A stretch of 64,000 bases of DNA. It comes from Cryomorphaceae bacterium 1068. GTDB taxonomy: Bacteria > Bacteroidota > Bacteroidia > Flavobacteriales_D > Cryomorphaceae. The position numbers and the translations under genes are program-made. Under the pieces are notes generated by a model. It made no database searches. It was not told where the DNA came from and was given only the letters and a program-made list of their open reading frames with translations. The stretch is from NCBI GenBank assembly GCA_027214385.1, contig JAPVXR010000005.1, positions 1-64,000 of the forward strand, written 5' to 3'. Numbering within the stretch: the first letter of the stretch is position 1; every line of letters begins with the position of its first letter. This document shows, one piece after another, positions 57,285 through 64,000 of this stretch.

Positions 57285-59098
57285 TTATACCCTTTTGCTT
57301 GAAGCTTAAACAAGGCCGCATACTTCCCGTCCTTTTGCATCAACTCTTCATGGCTTCCAAGCTCGAGGAGCTTTCCGTTTTCCAAAAATAGAATCCGATC
57401 AGCCATACGCACCGTGCTAAAGCGATGGCTAATAAGCACAGCACTTTTGCCTTCCATTAGCTCCGCAAAGCGGATGAATACCTCATTCTCTGCTCGGGCG
57501 TCGAGAGCACTGGTGGGCTCGTCGAGAATCATCAGTTGCGCATTGCCCATGTAAGCTCTGGCTAAGGCTATTTTCTGCCATTCGCCGCCGCTCAGCTCAA
57601 CTCCGCCGCGAAATCGCTTGCCGAGCATCTGCTTGTATTTTTCGGGTAGCTTATTGATGACGGTATCTGCCAAACTCTTCAAAGCGCTCGACTCTATCGA
57701 AGCTTGATCTTCAACTCCCTCAATATTTCCGACAGCAATATTCTCTCCTGCAGGAAGCTGAAAGCGCATGTAGTCTTGAAAGATGATGCTGACGTTTTTT
57801 CGGAGTTCGTTCAGATCATATTCACGCAAGTCATATCCTTCGAGCAAAATTCGTCCCTCGGTTGGTTCGTAAAGACGAGCCAAGAGTTTGACCAAAGTGG
57901 TTTTTCCGGCTCCGTTTTCTCCCACAAGTGCCAGCTTTTCACCGGGCTGAAGCTTGAAGCTTAGATTGCGAAGTGAGTATGTTTTGGATCCGGGATATTG
58001 AAAGCTCACATTTTCGAAGGCGAATCCTTTTTTAATGCTTTCGGGGAAAGGACGAAGGATTCGGGTATTGTGGATATTCGGTTTGATTTCAAAAAAGTCA
58101 AAGAGATCCTGCAAGTAGAGCGCACTCTCGGCAATTTGAGTGAATCGATTCATAATGCTCTGAAGCATGTTTCGCATTTGCAAAAATGATCCTGCCAAGA
58201 AAGTGAGTTGACCTACGGAAATTTCTCCTTCCACTGTATCGATGGCGATATAAACATAAGCACCATAATAGGCTCCAGTTCCGATTACGGAAAGGGCTGA
58301 GCCCCAAAAGGCCCGCGACAGGGATAGCTTTCGATTGGCCTTATAGTATTCGTCGGCCAGTGTCTTGAAACGATCTGAGATAAAGTCGGCCAAACCAAAT
58401 ACCTTCACCTCTTTGGCGGTTTGGTCGCTGGCGCCGATGTAGCGGAGGTAGTCGAGTTCGCGTCGCTGGGGAGTCCAATTTCGGGTGAGGCTATAGCTAT
58501 CGGCGCTGAACTTGCTTTCGCCCAGAAATGAAGGTAAAATAGCCACGACCAATATTAAAATCAGTATCGGTTTGAATGCAATCAATCCTGCAGCGAAAAA
58601 TCCAATGGTAATGATGTTTTGAATCTGAGTGAGCACTTGGCTCATCAGAACGGTGCGACTGGTGGTTTGTCGCCTGGCTCTCTCCAGCTTGTCGTAAAAC
58701 TCGCTGTCCTCAAATTGGTAGAGATCAAGAGTCGCTGCGTGATGGATCAATTTGACGGAAGTCTGATTGCTGAACAAATCACCTAGAAGCCCATCCAATA
58801 AGGTGATGGCACGATTGGTGACATCACTCAAAATGGCCAATCCGAATTCAAGGCCAATGTAGAGCCAGATATTTCCATAAAAGGCTTCGGGTTGATCCAT
58901 CTGAAAAATGATCTCATCGATGATGAGTTTTCCTACCCAGAGCATCACCACGGGAATAGCAGCCTTGATAATCCGCATCACCACATTTCCAAAAGTCATG
59001 GAGGGACTCGTTTCCCAAATCATTTTGAAAAAGCGAGGAAGATTTTTAAAAGCGTCGAGACGCTCGCGGAATGAAGGCTTATCGGATTTCTTTGCCAT
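57281..59098 (-). CDS. ABC transporter, fused permease-ATPase
   Basis: Start ATG 59098 gives 605 residues. Residues ~1-330 hold the membrane domain with about six helices. The ATPase half has Walker A G393-E-N-G-A-G-K-T-T, the signature L-S-G-G-E-W-Q (502-508), and Walker B M-I-L-D-E-P-T-S-A-L-D (523-533). A homodimeric exporter of the MsbA/lipid/peptide type. The upstream TACCTTTG on the minus strand (59110-59103) is a good -7 element. Its stop interlocks with the 56976 gene. Confidence 0.92.
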   Translation of the reverse strand: MAKKSDKPSFRERLDAFKNLPRFFKMIWETSPSMTFGNVVMRIIKAAIPVVMLWVGKLIIDEIIFQMDQPEAFYGNIWLYIGLEFGLAILSDVTNRAITLLDGLLGDLFSNQTSVKLIHHAATLDLYQFEDSEFYDKLERARRQTTSRTVLMSQVLTQIQNIITIGFFAAGLIAFKPILILILVVAILPSFLGESKFSADSYSLTRNWTPQRRELDYLRYIGASDQTAKEVKVFGLADFISDRFKTLADEYYKANRKLSLSRAFWGSALSVIGTGAYYGAYVYIAIDTVEGEISVGQLTFLAGSFLQMRNMLQSIMNRFTQIAESALYLQDLFDFFEIKPNIHNTRILRPFPESIKKGFAFENVSFQYPGSKTYSLRNLSFKLQPGEKLALVGENGAGKTTLVKLLARLYEPTEGRILLEGYDLREYDLNELRKNVSIIFQDYMRFQLPAGENIAVGNIEGVEDQASIESSALKSLADTVINKLPEKYKQMLGKRFRGGVELSGGEWQKIALARAYMGNAQLMILDEPTSALDARAENEVFIRFAELMEGKSAVLISHRFSTVRMADRILFLENGKLLELGSHEELMQKDGKYAALFKLQAKGYN

Positions 59099-59188
59099 CT
59101 GGCAAAGGTAGGAAGCCTTCAATCGGAATGGTGTATCCTTTCAATTATGGGGTATAGAGGAATGTTATATTCAGGCGTAAGCTGTATG

Positions 59189-60319
59189 CTACTGAAGTTC
59201 TTCCCACCAACCCTGATATGCCGTACTTGGTTCATTCACAGAAACGAATTCTCCGATTTGAGGAATCACTACAGGGATGCTTAATTCCGCGCCAGCGGGA
59301 ACAACTCGCTTGATAGGATCATCCCACTGATGTAAGGCTAAGGTGAAGGCTCCCCAGTGTATGGGCATCATTACTTTTGCGTCAACTTCTTCTGTAGCCA
59401 GAGCCGTTTCTTCTGGCATCATGTGAATGGCAGCCCATTTTTCATTGTACTGTCCGCATTCCATCAGGGCAAAATCAAATGGACCGAATTTCTCACCGAT
59501 TTGTTTAAAGTGTGGTCCATAGCCACTGTCGCCGCTGAAGAAGAGCTTCGACTTCGAACTTTTAATCACCCAGGAACCCCAAAGGGTAGAATTGCGATCG
59601 GTCACCCCACGGCCTGAAAAATGACGAGAAGGAGTAAAGGCTATTGATATGTCACCGATGCTTCCTGCATCCCACCAATTAAACTCAGTGATTTGCTCCT
59701 CGGGTACTCCCCATTCACGGAAGTGGGCGCCGACACCTAGAGGGAGATAGAAGTGTTTGGTCTTTCCGATCAAGGCTTTGATTGATCCATAATCCAGGTG
59801 ATCGTAATGATCGTGGGAGATGATAATGGCATCGATGGATGGAAGGTTTTCAATGGAAATCGGCATTTCGCTATTGAAGCGATTTGCGCCAAGCCAAGGA
59901 TGCGGAGCGGCTACTTGGCCAAACATCGGATCAAGCAAGATATTCTTGCCTTCCATCTGAAGCAGAAAAGCGGAGTGGCCGTACCACATGAGTCGGGCAG
60001 GACCATCGTATCCAATGATTTCCTCTGAATCGCGAAAAATCATGGGTAAAGGTGAAGCCGGCTTGCGTCGTTCTCCACCTGCTAAGAACTCCCACATGGT
60101 TTTGGCCATGCCTTTGGCATCCATATCCATCGAAGTCTCGATAAGGTTTTGAAACTCGTTATTCTCATAATGACCTGATGTGGCGTACCGCTCTTTGTCC
60201 TCATTGCTATGGCTTCCGCCAAATTCAGGACTGAACTTAATAAACAACACAGCCACCACGGCAATGAATCCGATGGTAGAAGGAATGGCGATTAGCAACA
60301 TTTTGATGAATTTTTTCAA
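59189..60319 (-). CDS. Membrane-anchored metallo-beta-lactamase-fold hydrolase (NAPE-PLD-like)
   Basis: A 376-residue protein with an N-terminal transmembrane anchor (~8-28) and a metallo-beta-lactamase domain. Motifs: Y-G-H-S-A-F-L-L, H169-D-H-Y-D-H-L-D, F-S-G-D-S-G-Y-G, and H-W-G-A-F near the end. It is close to NAPE-PLD/UlaG-like phosphodiesterases; the substrate may be a phospholipid. Not linked to its neighbours. Confidence 0.88.
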   Translation of the reverse strand: MKKFIKMLLIAIPSTIGFIAVVAVLFIKFSPEFGGSHSNEDKERYATSGHYENNEFQNLIETSMDMDAKGMAKTMWEFLAGGERRKPASPLPMIFRDSEEIIGYDGPARLMWYGHSAFLLQMEGKNILLDPMFGQVAAPHPWLGANRFNSEMPISIENLPSIDAIIISHDHYDHLDYGSIKALIGKTKHFYLPLGVGAHFREWGVPEEQITEFNWWDAGSIGDISIAFTPSRHFSGRGVTDRNSTLWGSWVIKSSKSKLFFSGDSGYGPHFKQIGEKFGPFDFALMECGQYNEKWAAIHMMPEETALATEEVDAKVMMPIHWGAFTLALHQWDDPIKRVVPAGAELSIPVVIPQIGEFVSVNEPSTAYQGWWEELQ

Positions 60320-60435
60320 GCCTTACTCTTTTGAAGAGTCGCGAAGGTAAGGCCTTTGAAAAAGTAAATGTGAAATCAACTCAACAAAATAGAGGTAGCT
60401 TTAGACCAAGCGAGAAGACTATGCTCGAGCTGGTA

Positions 60436-61485
60436 TTAGTCGACTTTTTTCATACCATCAGTGAACAATAGATACTGTTCCACCGCTTCCTCAGCTGTCA
60501 AGTCTTTGGATAAGTTGGCTACTGACCTTTTAACCGAAGTGAAAAGAAACGGCCAATCGGAGCTATCTAAAAATCTCGCCTTGGTCTGAATATCTTCAAT
60601 AGAGTCAGCGTAGCGTTCTTGGCGTATTTCATTAATTTCTTCCAGTTCTGAGTCCGAAAGTTTCGGCACCCATATCGCATAGTTCATGCTGTCAGGTAGA
60701 AGAGGATGACTGTACCGCCATGTTGAGTAGGTTTCGAGTCGTCCATATTCAGGGTCGTCTTGAAATTTTAAATATTCGATACCTAACTCGGGGTCGAGCC
60801 TTCCTTTCTTTACGGCTTTTCGAATAGTGGGTTCAAGATCCGCGATACTCTTGTCATAACTCCTTCTTTGAGCCGTATGATGAAGTACAATGTGATGTGG
60901 TTGGGTGCGAAGATTCTCAGAATAGCCTATTTCGATCTGCGAAGGAAAACGCTGTGCTTCGGTTATTTCAAGAATTCGGTTAAGGTTGATGATGCGCAAA
61001 GTGTTGATCGTATCATCGTAATTTTCGTAATCCGGACGGAAGAGTTGGTCTCGGTCTCTGATCTCATTCATCTCAGCTCTAAGGGCCTGATCAAACTCAC
61101 GCTCGCGCTTGCTCTCCAAGATGTCCCACTCTTGCACTGACATGAAGTTGGAAAGGAAAGTTGATTTGATGAATCCCAGATCGTCAGAACCATTGACAAG
61201 TTGCTGAAGATATTCATCTCTTTCTGCTCTATAGTCGGCAGCGTGGGCCGCTAAGGCCGCATTGTAAACGTCTTTGCCAAAAGGCCGTTCTATTTGCCGA
61301 AAGGCCAAGCCATAATTGTCAAGAGCAGTGCGATAGTCTTCATCGCAAATGGCCATTTCAGCGGCATCTACAAGCTCTTGGTACTTCTGTACATCTATTT
61401 GCTGCTTGTGCTCGCAGCTTATAAAAACCGTCGCAATGAGGATAACGATAAAGAAAGACGAGAAAGGTATCTTTAACTTAAACAT
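60436..61485 (-). CDS. Lipoprotein of unknown function
   Basis: Starting at ATG 61485 gives 349 residues (the frame is open 27 codons further up). The lipobox is F-I-S-C (Cys near 24). The mature part is charged and helical (AEMAICDEDYRTALDNYGLAFRQIE has a TPR feel), with a motif H-H-I-V-L-H-H-T-A in the middle. No family recognised. It is followed upstream (in transcription order) by a DUF3703 gene that ends 32 bases before its start. Confidence 0.7.
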   Translation of the reverse strand: MFKLKIPFSSFFIVILIATVFISCEHKQQIDVQKYQELVDAAEMAICDEDYRTALDNYGLAFRQIERPFGKDVYNAALAAHAADYRAERDEYLQQLVNGSDDLGFIKSTFLSNFMSVQEWDILESKREREFDQALRAEMNEIRDRDQLFRPDYENYDDTINTLRIINLNRILEITEAQRFPSQIEIGYSENLRTQPHHIVLHHTAQRRSYDKSIADLEPTIRKAVKKGRLDPELGIEYLKFQDDPEYGRLETYSTWRYSHPLLPDSMNYAIWVPKLSDSELEEINEIRQERYADSIEDIQTKARFLDSSDWPFLFTSVKRSVANLSKDLTAEEAVEQYLLFTDGMKKVD

Positions 61486-61516
61486 ATCAATAGGTTGGAG
61501 GAATGAGTTTAAGAGA

Positions 61517-61891
61517 TTATTGCTCAACACCTGCTTCAGCAAATATGGCTCGAATTTGTGGATCAACGGGAAATGGTTTTAGTGGCGGTACATTTGCTCC
61601 CCCGGGATTACCTATCGGCACCTTTCCTAAAAATGACTTAATACCACCGAAAATGAGTCGTGGTATCTGTCCGAAAATTTCTTTCGTGCATTTAATGCGA
61701 AAGCCAAATTGAAGCATTTTCCAATGCACGTATGAATGGGCATATGGATAGCGCTGACCTATGATGTGCGCCCGTTCCAAATGCTCCCAAGCAATGTGGA
61801 AGTGTTGCTGTGAATAGGCTTGACGAAATTGAGCCAGTTCCGTTTCGAAGTATGGCTTAAGCCGATCGGGAATTGATGTGTGTAATTTCAT
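61517..61891 (-). CDS. DUF3703 family protein
   Basis: A 124-residue protein. The sequence AWEHLERAHIIGQRYPYAHSYVHWKMLQFGFR is the DUF3703 signature. It continues G-Q-I-P-R-L-I-F-G-G-I-K-S-F-L-G-K-V-P-I-G-N-P-G-G-A-N-V and a Pro-rich end, typical of the family. Function unknown; in some bacteria it lies near stress or metal genes. Confidence 0.85.
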   Translation of the reverse strand: MKLHTSIPDRLKPYFETELAQFRQAYSQQHFHIAWEHLERAHIIGQRYPYAHSYVHWKMLQFGFRIKCTKEIFGQIPRLIFGGIKSFLGKVPIGNPGGANVPPLKPFPVDPQIRAIFAEAGVEQ

Positions 61892-62118
61892 AGTGCTTCA
61901 ATCAATTGCTGCTCTTCCATTCACCGTTGAATAAAAACGTAGCTTATGATACTATTATTCTACGCAATCAAAGCGACTTTGTTATACCGGTCTTCTGCCT
62001 TTTTTTCATTGGAAATAGGTAGCAGGATCCCATCTTAACCATTGCCGAAAGGCTAACTCAGTTTAATATTTGCTTTATGGTTGAGGGTTTTATCTTTAGC
62101 ACAACCAACGCGCGCTGA

Positions 62119-62865
62119 ATGAAGGCTACAACCATCAATGAGGTCATCGAATACCTGGATCAAATAATCGAGGACTCAAAAAGAGAAAGCTCATACAGGG
62201 GCTACTTTCCCGCCCTTTACCGGAAGGTGACAATTCGTGTAAAAGAAGGGATTGAGAAGGGCGAGTTTGAAGACGGACCGCGTATGGAGCGTCTCGATGT
62301 GCTTTTTGCCAATCGCTACCTCGATGCCTATTACCGCTACAAGAGCGACCTACCGGTAACCAAAAGTTGGGCCTTTGCTTTTGAGAAAACCAAGAATTGG
62401 TGGCCACTTACGTTGCAACATTTGTTGTGGGGAATCAATGCTCATATCAATCTTGATCTTGGTATAGCAGCCGTTGATACAACGGGCGTGACGCCCATCT
62501 CAGAATTGAAAAATGATTTTGATAAGATCAACGAAGTGCTGGCCGAGTTGGTTGAGGAGGTGCAGGATGAACTATGCGAAATATGGCCTTTTCTGAAAGT
62601 TCTATTGAAACTATCAGGAAAGCTGGATAATAAGCTAATCAACTTTAGCATGAAGCTTGCCCGCGACGGAGCTTGGGAATTTGCGGAAGAGCTCGCTGCT
62701 ACTTCTCCTCAAGAGCGCTCTCAGGCTATAACCAAGCGAGATATCCGAATTGAGGAAATAGCCGAATACGTTTATCCCGCCAATATTTTAGCTCGAATCC
62801 TTTTTGGAATCATCAGAGTTGGACTCAGAAAATCGGTACCTAAGCGAATTGAGATATTGGAATAG
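62119..62865 (+). CDS. DUF5995 family protein
   Basis: A 248-residue soluble, all-helical protein. Y-F-P-A-L-Y-R-K-V-T, A-N-R-Y-L-D-A-Y-Y-R-Y and the central L-Q-H-L-L-W-G-I-N-A-H-I-N-L-D-L-G-I-A-A follow DUF5995. The Q-H-L and N-A-H-I-N-x-D-L residues suggest a buried polar site. Function unknown. Confidence 0.85.
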   Translation: MKATTINEVIEYLDQIIEDSKRESSYRGYFPALYRKVTIRVKEGIEKGEFEDGPRMERLDVLFANRYLDAYYRYKSDLPVTKSWAFAFEKTKNWWPLTLQHLLWGINAHINLDLGIAAVDTTGVTPISELKNDFDKINEVLAELVEEVQDELCEIWPFLKVLLKLSGKLDNKLINFSMKLARDGAWEFAEELAATSPQERSQAITKRDIRIEEIAEYVYPANILARILFGIIRVGLRKSVPKRIEILE

Positions 62866-63016
62866 TTTTTCGTATTGCGATACTCGCAGCATGCAGTACA
62901 TAGCGGGTATTGCTCGGTTCGACACTTGCACCATTCATAAGCAGTTCGACCTTATTTTAAGCTCTCCAAAAACGAATGTCTACTTAGATAATGCGAACAA
63001 CTTACTAAGCGTCGCG

Positions 63017-63044
63017 AATTACGAGCTTCGAAATGCGCTACGAA
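63017..63044. repeat. Short run of 7-bp units
   Basis: aattacg, agcttcg, aaatgcg, ctacgaa: four heptamers in the vocabulary of the 1582-1826 block, more decayed. They reach the last bases of the minus-strand ppk2 gene. Confidence 0.45.
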
Positions 63045-63814
63045 CTAAACGGTATTGTACTCAATACATGATTTATAGCTTCAAGCCTTGCAACTGATTT
63101 TTGATTGGCGTCGATAACTTTCCAAGGAGCGTGATCAGTATTTGTTTTCTCAAACATTACCTCCTTATACGTGGTGTATTCATCCCATAGCTCCTGAGCT
63201 TTCTCATCCACGGGAGTCATTTTCCATCGTTTCAACGGATTTTCTTTGATGTCGTCAAAACGCCGTGCCTGCTCATCTTTGGTTATAGAAAAGTAAAATT
63301 TGATGAGGTAAGTATCCGAGTCAATCAGCATTTTTTCGAACTCATTGACTTGCGACATAAACACCTCGTACTCGTGATCGGTGCAGAAGTTATTTACCGG
63401 CTCTACAACAGCTCGGTTGTACCACGATCTGTCGAAGAGAACGATCTCACCAGGCTTGGGTAGTTGATTGATGTATCGTTGAAAAAACCATTGATGTCGT
63501 TCATCATCTGTGGGTTTATCAAGAGCCACAATTCGAAAATGCCGAGGATTGATGTACTCCGTTATTCTTCTGATGGCACCACCTTTCCCTGCTGCATCGC
63601 GCCCTTCAAAAACCAGAACAACCTTCTTCCCGCTCTCGATCACCCAATTCTGTAGCTTGATGAGTTCCTCTTGCTTCTTACGAAATTCAACGGCGTATTT
63701 TGTTTCTTTCAATGCTTTAGGGACACTCACCTTTTTGCTTCGCAGTAGTGAATGCAGCCCTAGCTTTGAGTTCAACAGCTCGAGATCTTCCGGACTTATA
63801 TGTGAATTACTCAT
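63038..63814 (-). CDS. ppk2: Polyphosphate kinase 2, class I-like
   Basis: A 258-residue PPK2 with E70-G-R-D-A-A-G-K-G-G, then H-F-R-I-V-A-L-D-K-P-T-D-D-E and L-F-D-R-S-W-Y-N-R-A-V-V-E-P-V. The G-K-G-G loop (G-K-D-S in the other copy) and W-F-F-Q-R-Y fit class I, which makes ATP from ADP or GTP from GDP. It ends with D-A-N-Q-K-S-V-A-R, a family hallmark. Confidence 0.92.
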   Translation of the reverse strand: MSNSHISPEDLELLNSKLGLHSLLRSKKVSVPKALKETKYAVEFRKKQEELIKLQNWVIESGKKVVLVFEGRDAAGKGGAIRRITEYINPRHFRIVALDKPTDDERHQWFFQRYINQLPKPGEIVLFDRSWYNRAVVEPVNNFCTDHEYEVFMSQVNEFEKMLIDSDTYLIKFYFSITKDEQARRFDDIKENPLKRWKMTPVDEKAQELWDEYTTYKEVMFEKTNTDHAPWKVIDANQKSVARLEAINHVLSTIPFSS

Positions 63815-64000
63815 ATTGTATTTTTATTAATTCGATTCTAGAATAAGCAATAATGCCTTCATTTAGATTTCATGAGAGAAATCAATTGTCTATTTGGATC
63901 GCGCTGCGATGATACCTCATGATAACGTTAGGGTCGGGTAGGAGGCTCACTTTTTGCTCACCTTTACCTTTGTAATCAAATAGAGAAAGGATGTAGCGCA
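63815..64000. other. Right edge, possible promoter of a gene beyond the window
   Basis: No gene is visible. TACCTTTG at 63965-63972 matches the -7 promoter element and could serve a plus-strand gene starting past the edge; no TTG sits at the usual distance. Confidence 0.35.

Noticed and set aside
1-64000. tRNA, rRNA or transposase genes
   Set aside because: I looked through the larger gaps for GTTCGAATCC-type T-arms, ribosomal motifs and DDE or tyrosine recombinase products and found none.

Overview
The window looks like a chromosomal segment of a Bacteroidota bacterium, most likely in or near Flavobacteriales. The signs are type IX secretion C-terminal sorting domains of both kinds (type A on the serine hydrolase at 30403-31680, type B/CHU_C at 40308-40700 and 54492-56960), many families typical of the phylum (DUF4468, DUF4421, DUF2461, DUF1800/DUF1501, BACON and META lipoproteins), and promoters of the TTG / 19-21 bp spacer / TAnnTTTG form. 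I found no rRNA, tRNA, CRISPR array, transposase, integrase or plasmid origin.

Region by region: 1-3250 is gene-poor. It holds a membrane protein, a GC-rich fibronectin-III protein and two blocks of unusual tandem repeats (35 consecutive 7-bp units at 1582-1826; about eleven 21/22-bp units at 2790-3025). From 3250 to 9320 there is a run of short, same-strand genes of mostly unknown function, nearly all secreted, lipoprotein or membrane. Nearly every gap in this run carries a small hairpin with an invariant 5-nt loop, in eleven clear copies. The run ends in a Kazal-type inhibitor lipoprotein gene whose lipobox cysteine codon is replaced by TGA. From 9500 to 13200 are more small membrane or cytosolic unknowns and an AHSA1-like protein.

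13274-26902 contains a 1085-residue BNR/Asp-box protein, an Lrp/AsnC regulator, a compact redox-flavoured operon (two pirins, nitroreductase, small GNAT, YjdI-CDGSH Fe-S protein; 18360-21344), a patatin/universal-stress pair and an MFS exporter. 26953-36200 holds META lipoprotein-Fhs, a PhoD-like phosphatase, a secreted serine hydrolase, a PaaE-like reductase and a fused E1 alpha/beta 2-oxoacid dehydrogenase.

36225-48645 holds peptide deformylase, an RnfD-like/DUF2330 pair, a bare type B sorting-domain protein, an AlkD-like protein, and a five-gene minus-strand operon paaG-paaH-paaI-thiolase-paaY for the lower part of phenylacetyl-CoA breakdown. No ring oxygenase paaABC is present. A class III-like PPK2 follows. 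48675-63814 has a DUF1800-DUF1501 operon, a fatty-acid desaturase, a large IgGFc-like adhesin exported by T9SS, an ABC exporter, a metallo-hydrolase, a second PPK2 (class I-like) and several unknowns. Six of the sixteen convergent gene pairs overlap by exactly four bases through interlocked stop codons.
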